Assembly (NCBI GenBank): GCA_903874585.1
Contig: CAIQSY010000090.1
Coordinates: forward strand, 1 to 9,629
Source of the DNA: an uncultured Chlorobiaceae bacterium
GTDB taxonomy: Bacteria > Bacteroidota > Chlorobiia > Chlorobiales > Chlorobiaceae
Direction of reading: 5' to 3'
DNA length: 9,629 bases
This document shows, piece after piece, positions 1 through 6,291 of this stretch (position 1 is its first letter; each line of letters opens with the position of its first letter). A model generated the notes under the pieces. The model did not search any database and had not been told where the DNA came from. It saw only the letters and a program-made list of their open reading frames with translations. A program made the position numbers and the translations under genes.

Positions 1-598
1 CAATGGTGGCATCTTTGTCTGATTGCGTAAAATCTTCAATCAGCACATTCTGATATTCAAGGGGAATCTCTTTTGTGGCAGCGCGTTTGATAAACATGCC
101 GCGGAACGGTTCAACCTGAAAAATGCCGCGGAAATTCAGCGACACATCAATCAATCCGCCAAGCATAAAGAGACCGAATGATGTCAACGCCGTCTCCTCA
201 AAAATACCGCAGGCAATAATGGTGGCTGAAACCAGCGAATCAGCATAGCGGAGGCAAAGCTCGGTGGCAACCATTCCGCCCATCGAGTGCCCGATAATGT
301 GCAGATTGCGTGATTTGTTGAGTCCGAGATGCTCAATCAGTTCACTCGCCTCATCACTGAAGCCTTGAATCGTCAAACTTGGGTTGTATCCTTTGATGAT
401 GGTTTGCCCAGTGCCACTTTGATCGTACGTAATACAACGATACTTTGGCGCAAGTATATTGACCAGCGGCTTCCAGTATCGCGATGAAACTGCCCAGCCA
501 TTCACAAACAGTACGGCAGGTTTTTCGCGTCCTGCAGTGTCAATATCTGCCGTATCTTCATAATAAAGCTTGCAGCGTTTCGAGGCTAAATAACTCAT
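1..598 (-). CDS. Alpha/beta hydrolase fold protein, partial (C-terminus beyond the window)
   Basis: The minus strand reads openly from an ATG at 598 to the left edge, giving about 199 residues of the N-terminal part. It starts MSYLASKRCKLYYED. The nucleophile elbow GHSMGG is clear, with the catalytic serine at residue 105. Before it come a beta strand ending in NGW (residues 34-36), where this fold usually has HGW at the oxyanion turn, and DQSGTGQT near residues 59-66, equivalent to the common DxRGxGxS segment. The acid and histidine of the triad would lie beyond base 1. The fold covers esterases, lipases, haloperoxidase-like enzymes and C-C hydrolases, and nothing here fixes the substrate. 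It is divergent from the DedA gene with about 190 bases between them. No good Shine-Dalgarno site precedes the ATG. The fold is secure; the specific function is unknown. Confidence 0.88.
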   Translation of the reverse strand, partial: MSYLASKRCKLYYEDTADIDTAGREKPAVLFVNGWAVSSRYWKPLVNILAPKYRCITYDQSGTGQTIIKGYNPSLTIQGFSDEASELIEHLGLNKSRNLHIIGHSMGGMVATELCLRYADSLVSATIIACGIFEETALTSFGLFMLGGLIDVSLNFRGIFQVEPFRGMFIKRAATKEIPLEYQNVLIEDFTQSDKDATI

Positions 599-791
599 TG
601 AAACTGTTCTGTATGGTTGTACGATCAAAAAACAATGGGTGCAATATAACATAAACGAACGTTTCTTCATTTTTCCAGAATTTCTCAATCGGGAAGGTCG
701 GGCAAGACGCTTTTGTGACTCTTTTGCTCAATGAGTACATTAACCACGCCTAAGAACGACGTTTGTTTCCTGTCATAACAACCTTGATTAC

Positions 792-1451
792 ATGGATTAT
801 TCACTGACCGCACTTTTCTCCACGCTTGTGGATTTTATTCTGCATATCGATACGCATTTGCAGGTTCTGGTGGCTGAGTATGGGCTTTGGCTCTACGCTA
901 TTCTTTTTGTGATTATTTTCTGTGAAACTGGCTTGGTGATCATGCCCTTTCTGCCGGGCGATTCACTCCTTTTTGCTGCCGGATCACTTGCCTCCATAGC
1001 AGTGTCATCGCTTAATCCTCATCTGCTTTTTCTGCTGTTCTTTTTGGCGGCTGTTTTAGGTGATACGGTGAACTATCAGATTGGTCACAAGCTTGGAGCC
1101 AAGGTATTCCAGCATAAAAGTTCGCGATTTTTTAATGCCGACCATCTTGCTAAAACCAATGCCTTTTTTGAAAAATATGGCGGCAAAACCATCATCATCG
1201 CTCGCTTTGTGCCAATTATCCGCACCTTTGCCCCATTTGTTGCCGGTATTGGCGCTATGACCTACAGCCGATTTATTCTCTATAATGTGCTTGGCGCCCT
1301 GCTTTGGGTTGGGCTGTTTACCTACAGCGGCTACTTTTTAGGCCAGTTGCCATTTGTGCAGCACAATTTCAAGCTGTTGATTTTTGCCATTATCGGCATT
1401 TCGCTCTTACCGCCGATTATTGAATATTTGAAGCATCGCTTCCAGAAGTAG
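792..1451 (+). CDS. DedA/SNARE-associated family integral membrane protein
   Basis: This 219-residue protein has the DedA (VTT domain) signatures. ETGLVIMPFLPGDS lies at residues 45-58, and ARFVPIIRTFAPFVAGIGAM at 137-156. Residues E45, D57, R138 and R144 match the acidic and arginine positions known to be essential in E. coli YqjA/YghB. Hydrophobic stretches lie near residues 32-65, 75-97, 148-184 and 194-213, and the protein ends KHRFQK in the cytosol-type positive manner. DedA proteins act in the inner membrane; some members carry undecaprenyl phosphate or phospholipids across it and depend on proton motive force. Which lipid this one handles cannot be told from sequence. The length is normal for the family. 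The ATG has no clear Shine-Dalgarno site. No convincing terminator follows it. Confidence 0.93.
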   Translation: MDYSLTALFSTLVDFILHIDTHLQVLVAEYGLWLYAILFVIIFCETGLVIMPFLPGDSLLFAAGSLASIAVSSLNPHLLFLLFFLAAVLGDTVNYQIGHKLGAKVFQHKSSRFFNADHLAKTNAFFEKYGGKTIIIARFVPIIRTFAPFVAGIGAMTYSRFILYNVLGALLWVGLFTYSGYFLGQLPFVQHNFKLLIFAIIGISLLPPIIEYLKHRFQK

Positions 1452-1631
1452 CCGCTTTCGTCGTGCATTGTGGCGTTGCTTAAGTGGTGTTATCTCTTGA
1501 CGATTTGGCAAGTTACTTGGCTGCACTTCGTGTACACTCAGGTTGCCGAAAGCCACACCATTCGCTGCTATTAACAATGTTTACGGAATGTTGACAACTT
1601 GTTGATGTGCGCTGTTTGATGTTGATGGTTG

Positions 1632-1861
1632 TGTGGAAATAGTTATGGAATAAATTTGATAAAAAGATATAAGTTGTTTTATAAAAATAGATTATAGTGT
1701 GTCGCTTTATTGTGGATTGTGATTGTGGATAACTAAAGTGGATTCGTTGAGTGCGGTTTATACATGGTGAAAATGTGGATAACTTCTACTATCTGCATAG
1801 GATGGAGCTGAAGAGGCTCCTGAATGGCCTCCTGAATAGCCGCTTGAGCGAGTGTGGAAAA
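1632..1861. other. DnaA-box cluster beside an AT-rich stretch: candidate replication origin or DnaA-binding locus
   Basis: The gene-free stretch between the DedA gene and tRNA-Pro holds two exact DnaA boxes, TGTGGATAA at 1724-1732 and 1774-1782, with starts exactly 50 bases apart. A third site, TGTGGAAAA at 1853-1861, fits the relaxed consensus TGTGNAWAA. TGTGGATTG at 1711-1719 and TGTGGAAAT at 1632-1640 are near matches. All five point the same way. Bases 1641-1700 are about 83% A+T, as expected of an unwinding element, and lie just beside the two exact boxes. Clusters like this are found at oriC, at DnaA-titrating datA-like sites and at DnaA-regulated promoters. No dnaA, dnaN or gidA gene is in view, so the origin reading is inference only. 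Confidence 0.45.
1817..1840. repeat. Two tandem 12-base repeats
   Basis: CTCCTGAATGGC at 1817-1828 is followed at once by CTCCTGAATAGC at 1829-1840, one mismatch in twelve. The pair lies between the second and third DnaA-box matches. It may be chance or a protein-binding iteration. Confidence 0.6.
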
Positions 1862-1906
1862 GCCCACAACTTTAAAAAAAGATTATTTATAATTCGTGGA
1901 TTTTTT

Positions 1907-1912
1907 TATAAT
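1907..1912 (+). promoter_or_regulatory. Possible -10 box of the tRNA-Pro promoter
   Basis: TATAAT at 1907-1912 would place transcription start near 1919, about 17 bases before the mature tRNA. A second TATAAT occurs at 1888-1893. Neither has a good TTGACA-like box 16-18 bases upstream, so the call rests on the -10 alone and on position. Confidence 0.35.
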
Positions 1913-1935
1913 CACTACCCCTTTTTGATTGACTT

Positions 1936-2009
1936 CGGCGTATAGCGCAGCCTGGTAGCGCGCTTCCTTGGGGTGGAAGAGGTCGTGGGTTCGAATCCCG
2001 CTACGCCGA
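1936..2009 (+). tRNA. tRNA-Pro (anticodon GGG)
   Basis: A full cloverleaf can be drawn. The acceptor stem is CGGCGTA paired with TACGCCG, with discriminator A at 2009. The D-arm is GCGC/GCGC. The anticodon stem CTTCC/GGAAG encloses the loop TTGGGGT, so the anticodon is GGG, reading CCC and CCU proline codons. The T-arm is GTGGG/CCCGC around TTCGAAT. CCA is not encoded. The C at position 1 of the acceptor stem is a known feature of bacterial tRNA-Pro. Confidence 0.96.
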
Positions 2010-2054
2010 CTCTCTCTTGCCTCTTTTCCTTTCCTTTGCTGTATCTTTGCCATT

Positions 2055-3308
2055 ATGGATATTCAGGCGAAATTACAGATACTCTCTGGCGCTGCCCGTT
2101 ACGATGCTTCTTGCGCATCCAGCGGCAGCAAACGTGAAGCCTCTTCTTCTGGCATCGGCAACACCTCGCAGAGTGGTATTTGCCATTCGTGGTCGGATGA
2201 CGGGCGCTGCATTTCGTTGCTGAAAATTCTGCTCTCTAACGATTGCCGTTACGATTGCGCGTATTGTGTTAATCGTCTCTCTCATGATATTCCACGTGCC
2301 TCCTTCACTGCTCGTGAAGTGGTTGACCTTACGCTCGACTTTTATCGCCGCAACTATATTGAGGGGCTTTTTTTAAGCTCGGCCGTTATGCAAAGCCCCG
2401 ATGTCACCATGGAGCGCATGGTGCGCGTGGTTGAAGCGTTACGAAGCGAAGAGCAGTTTGGCGGCTATATTCATCTCAAAATTATTCCTGGTTGCAGCAG
2501 TGAACTGGTGCGAAAAGCGGGGTTGTATGCCGACCGCATCAGCGTTAATATTGAGTTGCCATCGCAGGTTTCGCTCCAGCGACTTGCGCCACAAAAGAGC
2601 AAGGCGGCGATTCTTGAGCCAATGAAGCTGATTGGTCAGCAGATTAACACCAGCCTTGTTGAACGTTCGGCAAGCCGTAAAGCGCCAAGGTTTGCTCCGG
2701 CTGGCCAAAGCACGCAGATGATTATTGGCGCAAGCCCTGAAACTGATTTGCAGATTTTGCGTCTTTCACAAGGGCTCTATAAAAAGATGCAGCTCAAGCG
2801 TGTTTATTACTCGGCGTATATGCCTGTTACAAACGATAATCGGCTGCCTGTGCTTGCGGCACCACCGTTGCTGCGTGAGCATCGCCTTTATCAAGCCGAC
2901 TGGCTGTTGCGCTTTTACGGCTTTTCGGCGCAGGAGATTCTCTCGGATGATCTTCCCAATCTCGACGAAACCTTCGACCCCAAAACGGCGTGGGCATTAC
3001 GCCATCCCGAATTTTATCCGGTCGAGATCAATCGTGCCGATTATAACACGCTGCTTCGTGTCCCCGGCATTGGTGTAACCTCCGCCAAACGCATTATTGC
3101 CGCTCGTCGGTTTTCAGCCATCACGCCCGAAGGAATGAAAAAAATCGGTGTGGTGATGAAGCGGGCAAAATATTTTATCACCACTTCTGGGCGCAGGTTT
3201 GAGCAATCCATCCGCACACCAGAGCGCATTCGCCAGCAACTGCTGCTTGTGGAATCGAATGTGGTGGAACCGCCACGGCAGCTTGTTTTTCCGGGGCTTT
3301 ACGCATGA
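2055..3308 (+). CDS. Radical SAM protein of the putative DNA modification/repair type (TIGR03916-like), with C-terminal helix-hairpin-helix
   Basis: This 417-residue protein carries a radical SAM cluster motif C-x3-C-x2-C at C64, C68 and C71, within SNDCRYDCAYCVNR. It follows the family segment YDASCASSG and CHSWSDDGRCISLLKILL. A helix-hairpin-helix lies near residues 325-352 (INRADYNTLLRVPGIGVTSAKRIIAARR begins it), a fold that binds DNA without sequence specificity. The family is annotated as a putative DNA modification or repair radical SAM protein linked to a uracil-DNA-glycosylase-like partner. The substrate is unknown. The frame opens farther upstream to a start at 1968, but that overlaps the tRNA, so ATG 2055 (MDIQAKL) is chosen, which also fits family N-termini. 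There is no Shine-Dalgarno site; a pyrimidine-rich run precedes the start. The stop overlaps the next gene by four bases. Confidence 0.92.
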   Translation: MDIQAKLQILSGAARYDASCASSGSKREASSSGIGNTSQSGICHSWSDDGRCISLLKILLSNDCRYDCAYCVNRLSHDIPRASFTAREVVDLTLDFYRRNYIEGLFLSSAVMQSPDVTMERMVRVVEALRSEEQFGGYIHLKIIPGCSSELVRKAGLYADRISVNIELPSQVSLQRLAPQKSKAAILEPMKLIGQQINTSLVERSASRKAPRFAPAGQSTQMIIGASPETDLQILRLSQGLYKKMQLKRVYYSAYMPVTNDNRLPVLAAPPLLREHRLYQADWLLRFYGFSAQEILSDDLPNLDETFDPKTAWALRHPEFYPVEINRADYNTLLRVPGIGVTSAKRIIAARRFSAITPEGMKKIGVVMKRAKYFITTSGRRFEQSIRTPERIRQQLLLVESNVVEPPRQLVFPGLYA

Positions 3309-4051
3309 TAACCATGAAGCGATATCTCTACGATGGAACGGCTGATGGTTTATTTTCAGCAATTTCGTGGATTTTGGCAGAGGAGTCTGAACCGGAAAAG
3401 GTGATGCTTGTGGAGCGAGAGCAGACGCTTTTTGAAGAGGGATTGTTTATCAACACCGATACTCTGCAAGCTGAAGCGCTTTTTTCGCGACTTCGCAGCC
3501 GTGCGCCTGACGCAGCATACACCATCTACATGTTCATGCTTGCAACGCACTCCGGTATGGAGAGCAGCTTGCTCCACTACTTCGCTTTAGCGTTTACCCA
3601 TGGCGACAAGGTCAATGGCTATCTTACGCATCAGAGCGTGCGCGATATTGTTTCCATTGCCAAAAAAGTTGGGCGGGAGCTGCATCGTATGAAAGGGTTG
3701 TTGCGTTTTGAGAAATTGCAAGATGGCGCCTATCTCGCTAAAATGGAGCCCGACAATAACATTATACAGCCGCTTGCCAACCATTTCCGTACCCGATTGG
3801 CGGCACAGCACTGGTTTCTCTACGATGTCAAACGTCGCGTTGCTGCTCGTTGGAGCAATGGTGTGCTGCAGTTTGGTACTATCGAACAGGTTACCACACC
3901 GGCGCTTTCGGAGGATGAAAAAAAAGTGCAGGCTTTGTGGCAGACCTTTTTTAAAACCATCGCAATTGCCGACCGCAAAAATCCTCGTTTGCAAAAATCC
4001 AATATGCCAATGAAATACTGGAAATATCTTACGGAAAAACAAGGGGAGTAA
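3305..4051 (+). CDS. DUF4130 / TIGR03915 probable DNA metabolism protein, partner of the radical SAM protein
   Basis: This 248-residue protein begins MITMKRYLYDGTADGLFSAI. It contains the DUF4130 features: FRTRLAAQHWFLYDVKRRVAA in the middle (near residues 160-181), and FFKTIAIADRKNPRLQKSNMPMKYWKYLTE close to the C-terminus. These residues are typical of the protein encoded beside, or fused to, the TIGR03916 radical SAM enzyme and a uracil-DNA-glycosylase-like domain in other bacteria. Here there is no glycosylase domain; the length is that of the standalone form. ATG 3305 overlaps the TGA of the upstream gene (ATGA), so translation is probably coupled. An in-frame ATG at 3314 is an alternative start. 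The biochemical role is unknown; a joint role with the radical SAM protein on nucleic acid is inferred from the constant pairing. Confidence 0.9.
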   Translation: MITMKRYLYDGTADGLFSAISWILAEESEPEKVMLVEREQTLFEEGLFINTDTLQAEALFSRLRSRAPDAAYTIYMFMLATHSGMESSLLHYFALAFTHGDKVNGYLTHQSVRDIVSIAKKVGRELHRMKGLLRFEKLQDGAYLAKMEPDNNIIQPLANHFRTRLAAQHWFLYDVKRRVAARWSNGVLQFGTIEQVTTPALSEDEKKVQALWQTFFKTIAIADRKNPRLQKSNMPMKYWKYLTEKQGE

Positions 4052-4064
4052 TGCTGCACAGCAT
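4051..4064. terminator. Short perfect hairpin between convergent genes, possible weak terminator
   Basis: ATGCTG-CA-CAGCAT is a perfect 6-bp inverted repeat that begins on the last base of the DUF4130 stop codon and lies in the 30-base gap before the NUDIX gene end. No T-run follows on either strand and the loop is only two bases, so termination is doubtful. Confidence 0.25.
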
Positions 4065-4081
4065 GACTTGTTATCTCTTCC

Positions 4082-4573
4082 TCAGCGTACGGCATCGTTA
4101 ATAATCTGAACATGCAGCGGAATACGCACTTCGGGCATGAGGTGTTGGGGATAAAAACCTGCCTCAAAAACTTCATTGTTAATCGTTATGGCATCATCAG
4201 TAACCATAACTTTATAGGCTATTACCAGCAGTGAGCCGTACAACTCAACATCACGATGGTACACGCCAATAAGTCGCTCGATAGTACCGTTCAACGCAGT
4301 CTCCTCCATCAATTCCCGCAAACATCCCTCGTGTGGTTCTTCGCCCACTTCAAGAAAGCCACCCGGCAGTGCCCATTCGTTGAATGCTGGTTCATGCGCT
4401 CGCCGTATCACCAGCAACTCATTTTTTTTATTGACGGTATAGGCAACTGCCACTGGCAGTGGATTAACGTAATTCACCCATGAGCATGAGGGGCAGAAGA
4501 GCCTCTCACGTCCGTCGATCATGTCTTTGGCGAGTGCTGTAGTGCAGTGTGGGCAATACGAATAGGCTCTCAT
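4082..4573 (-). CDS. NUDIX hydrolase with N-terminal zinc ribbon
   Basis: This 163-residue protein starts with a CPHC...CPSC zinc ribbon (C7, C10, C27, C30), followed by the segment WVNYVNPLPVAVAYTV seen in NADH-pyrophosphatase-like and related NUDIX proteins. The NUDIX box spans residues 72-94: G72-x5-E78-x7-R86-E87-L-M-E90-E91. The usual glycine near its end is A93, a mild departure, but the metal-binding glutamates are all present. These enzymes cleave nucleoside diphosphates linked to another group, and the ribbon-bearing small members are often assigned to NAD-related or ADP-ribose-like substrates. The exact substrate cannot be read here. AGGG about eight bases before ATG 4573 can serve as the ribosome site. 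The gene converges on the DUF4130 gene and diverges from the peroxiredoxin gene. Confidence 0.93.
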   Translation of the reverse strand: MRAYSYCPHCTTALAKDMIDGRERLFCPSCSWVNYVNPLPVAVAYTVNKKNELLVIRRAHEPAFNEWALPGGFLEVGEEPHEGCLRELMEETALNGTIERLIGVYHRDVELYGSLLVIAYKVMVTDDAITINNEVFEAGFYPQHLMPEVRIPLHVQIINDAVR

Positions 4574-4654
4574 GCTTATACCCTGAAACTTTTTATTATC
4601 GCTATTGATTTTAATTCAGAGATAATACAACAGAGAAAAGGCTTTTACCAACAC

Positions 4655-4668
4655 ATGAAATGTTTCAT
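4655..4668. promoter_or_regulatory. Palindrome ATGAAA-TG-TTTCAT directly before the peroxiredoxin start
   Basis: A perfect 6-bp inverted repeat separated by two bases ends two bases before the ATG at 4671. It could be an operator or an RNA hairpin hiding the start; no ribosome site is visible there. It could also be chance, since it is short and AT-rich. Confidence 0.35.
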
Positions 4669-4670
4669 TT

Positions 4671-5147
4671 ATGTCAATAACTATTTTACAAGCTGGCGTT
4701 CCTGCGCCACCTATTTCCGCCAAAGATCAAGATGGAAAGCTCGTGACGCTCGAAGAGTACCGTGGCAGAAAGGTTGTGCTCTACTTTTATCCGAAAGATG
4801 ATACGCAGGGATGTACTAAGGAGGCTTGTGCTTTTCGTGATAATTTCCCTAAATTTAACACTATTGGAGTCGAGGTGCTTGGTGTGAGTGTTGATGATGA
4901 GCGCAAGCATAAAAAGTTTGTCGAGAAGTATAATCTTCCCTTCAGGCTTGTTTCGGATTCGGATAAAAGCATTGTTGAGGCTTACGGAGTGTGGGGATTA
5001 AAGAAATTTATGGGTCGTGAGTATATGGGAACGAGTCGGGTGACCTATCTTATTGATGAACAGGGTGTGATTGAATATGTGTGGCCGAAAGTTAGTCCTG
5101 AAAAACATGCGGATGAGTTGCTTGCCTATTTACAGCAAAAAATCTGA
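4671..5147 (+). CDS. bcp: Thioredoxin-dependent peroxiredoxin, PrxQ/BCP type
   Basis: This 158-residue protein matches the BCP/PrxQ subfamily in length and motifs. YFYPKDDTQGCTKEACAFRD (residues 39-58) holds the peroxidatic cysteine C48 and, five residues on, the resolving cysteine C53. GVWGLKKFMGREYMG (106-120) and RVTYLIDEQGVIEYVW (123-138) follow the family pattern. The enzyme reduces hydrogen peroxide and organic hydroperoxides in the cytosol, with C53 closing an intramolecular disulfide that thioredoxin reopens. The gene lies in a divergent pair with the NUDIX gene and is followed after six bases by the YqgE gene, so the two are likely cotranscribed. The start has no good Shine-Dalgarno site but does have a palindrome just upstream. 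Confidence 0.96.
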   Translation: MSITILQAGVPAPPISAKDQDGKLVTLEEYRGRKVVLYFYPKDDTQGCTKEACAFRDNFPKFNTIGVEVLGVSVDDERKHKKFVEKYNLPFRLVSDSDKSIVEAYGVWGLKKFMGREYMGTSRVTYLIDEQGVIEYVWPKVSPEKHADELLAYLQQKI

Positions 5148-5153
5148 AAGAAG

Positions 5154-5720
5154 ATGATCGTAAACGAATTTGAAAAGCTTAAAAGCGGCAAACTTCTGCT
5201 TGCTTCAGCCAATATGCTGGAGTCGAATTTTAAGCGGACGGTTTTGATTATGTGTGAGCATAATGAGAAGGGTTCATTGGGCTTTATTTTGAATCGTCCA
5301 CTGGAATTCAAGGTTTGTGAAGCTATTTCCGGCTTTGAGGAGATTGCAGAGCTGTTGCACAAGGGTGGACCTGTGCAGGTTGATACTGTTCATTTTCTCC
5401 ATTCTCGAGGCGATTTGCTTGATAAATCGCAGGAAATTATTCCAGGGGTCTTTTGGGGCGGCGATAAGGATGAGTTGAGTTTTTTGCTCAATACTGGTGT
5501 TATGCTGCCCAGCGAAGTGCGTTTTTATCTTGGTTATGCTGGCTGGAGTGCGGGGCAGCTTAAAGCGGAGTTTGAGGAGGGAGCCTGGTACACGGCTGAA
5601 GCGTCGCGGAGTATTGTGTTTGGCGACGCTTATGAAAGAATGTGGAGCCGATCGGTGCGTTCAAAAGGTGGAGAGTACCAGCTTGTTGCCAATGCACCAG
5701 AGCTGCCCGGGTTAAACTGA
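5154..5720 (+). CDS. UPF0301/DUF179 protein, YqgE/AlgH family
   Basis: This 188-residue protein has the hallmarks of the family: GKLLLASANMLESNFKRTVL near the N-terminus (residues 12-31), a GSLGFILNRPL segment (40-50), KGGPVQVDTVHFLHS (70-84), GVFWGGD (97-103) and FYLGYAGWSAGQLKAEF (123-139). Length is normal. The family adopts a compact alpha/beta fold. In pseudomonads it is named AlgH after an effect on alginate regulation, but no biochemical activity is settled. The start is preceded by GAAAGAAG, an acceptable ribosome site. The six-base gap after the peroxiredoxin suggests an operon. The tmRNA promoter probably lies just after its stop. Confidence 0.95.
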   Translation: MIVNEFEKLKSGKLLLASANMLESNFKRTVLIMCEHNEKGSLGFILNRPLEFKVCEAISGFEEIAELLHKGGPVQVDTVHFLHSRGDLLDKSQEIIPGVFWGGDKDELSFLLNTGVMLPSEVRFYLGYAGWSAGQLKAEFEEGAWYTAEASRSIVFGDAYERMWSRSVRSKGGEYQLVANAPELPGLN

Positions 5721-5727
5721 TTGGAAT

Positions 5728-5756
5728 TTGTTCAGTAACCGTAAAAAGTATATATA
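5728..5756 (+). promoter_or_regulatory. Probable promoter of ssrA
   Basis: TTGTTC at 5728-5733 and TATATA at 5751-5756 are separated by 17 bases. Transcription would begin near 5763, giving a leader of about 35 bases before mature tmRNA, which RNase P would remove. The site is inferred from sequence only. Confidence 0.45.
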
Positions 5757-5797
5757 CAGTTGTTACTTTCTAAGGGGGCTGTTTTTTGATTTTTCTG

Positions 5798-6196
5798 GGG
5801 ATGACAGGCTTTCGACAGGGCAGGTGTAAGATGGAGTTGCACTCCGAGTTTCAGCATGGATGGACTCGTAAAAGAAGTCTATGCAACATTATATGCAGAC
5901 GATTATTCGTATGCAATGGCTGCCTGATTAGCACAAGTTAATTAATCAGCCATCGTCCGATGGGGGAGGCGCTTACTCTGAAGCCACCGGATGGCATAAC
6001 CAGCGCTTGAGCTTCGGTTCGCGCAAGTAAGCCCCAACTGCTTTTGCCTGAAAAGGCAGGCGGGTGAAACAAAGAGGGATAGTGAACCGAACTTTACAGG
6101 TGTAGCACCGGTTCATGAAACAACGAACACCTGAGATGAGTGTGGTAGCTTTATTGAGCAATGTTTTGGACGCGGGTTCGACTCCCGCCATCTCCA
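5798..6196 (+). ncRNA. ssrA: Transfer-messenger RNA (tmRNA), one-piece form
   Basis: The 5' end GGGGATGACAGGC followed by TTTCGACAGGG is typical of tmRNA. The 3' end carries the T-arm GCGGG-TTCGACT-CCCGC and then CATCTCC-A, which pairs with the 5' GGGGATG (one G-T wobble) to complete the alanine-tRNA-like domain. CCA is not encoded. The open tag frame ends at 5927 with a TGA and lies within the upstream half as expected. tmRNA rescues stalled ribosomes with SmpB and marks the peptide for proteolysis. The interior between the tag and the 3' domain, about 250 bases, would form the pseudoknots. The order is not permuted, so this is the one-piece type. Confidence 0.96.
5895..5927 (+). other. tmRNA tag reading frame (ADDYSYAMAA)
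   Basis: GCA at 5895 opens the codons for ADDYSYAMAA and a TGA at 5925-5927, a tag I recall for Chlorobium. An in-frame GCA at 5883 would lengthen the tag to ATLYADDYSYAMAA; the resume codon was not tested. The hydrophobic AMAA end fits ClpXP and related recognition. Confidence 0.8.
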
Positions 6197-6197
6197 C

Positions 6198-6229
6198 AAA
6201 AGGCTCGTCCAGCAAGGATGGGCTTTTTT
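6198..6229 (+). terminator. Rho-independent terminator of ssrA
   Basis: AAAAGGCTCGTCC (6198-6210) can pair with GGATGGGCTTTTT across the loop AGCAA, giving a stem of about 13 pairs with a few G-T pairs. The T-run 6224-6229 forms the descending arm and tail. It begins two bases after the mature tmRNA end. Confidence 0.88.
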
Positions 6230-6291
6230 GTTTTCTGTTTGTGACATGGAAAAAGTGAAGCATTGAGACAGACCAATTTTATCAGAATTGA

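Larger units (their letters stand above)
1452..1935. other. 484-base gene-free stretch
   Basis: No convincing gene lies here. The only open frame above 60 codons (1751-1945) runs into the tRNA, reads through DnaA boxes and lacks a ribosome site. The first 110 bases after the DedA gene look featureless. The rest carries the DnaA-box cluster, an AT-rich block, a 12-base tandem repeat at 1817-1840 and a promoter-like sequence before the tRNA. Confidence 0.7.

Noticed and set aside
1751..1945. 64-codon open frame before tRNA-Pro
   Set aside because: It starts inside the DnaA-box region, ends inside the tRNA, has no ribosome site and no recognisable sequence.
1968..2054. Upstream extension of the radical SAM gene
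   Set aside because: It would begin within the tRNA gene; the added residues are tRNA-derived and ATG 2055 fits the family N-terminus.
3587..4042. 151-codon minus-strand frame
   Set aside because: It is wholly antisense to the DUF4130 gene, which has strong family motifs.
5973..6263. 96-codon minus-strand frame with MAGVEPAS
   Set aside because: It is antisense to tmRNA and its terminator; this type of MAGVEPAS reading is a well-known false call over tRNA-like 3' ends.
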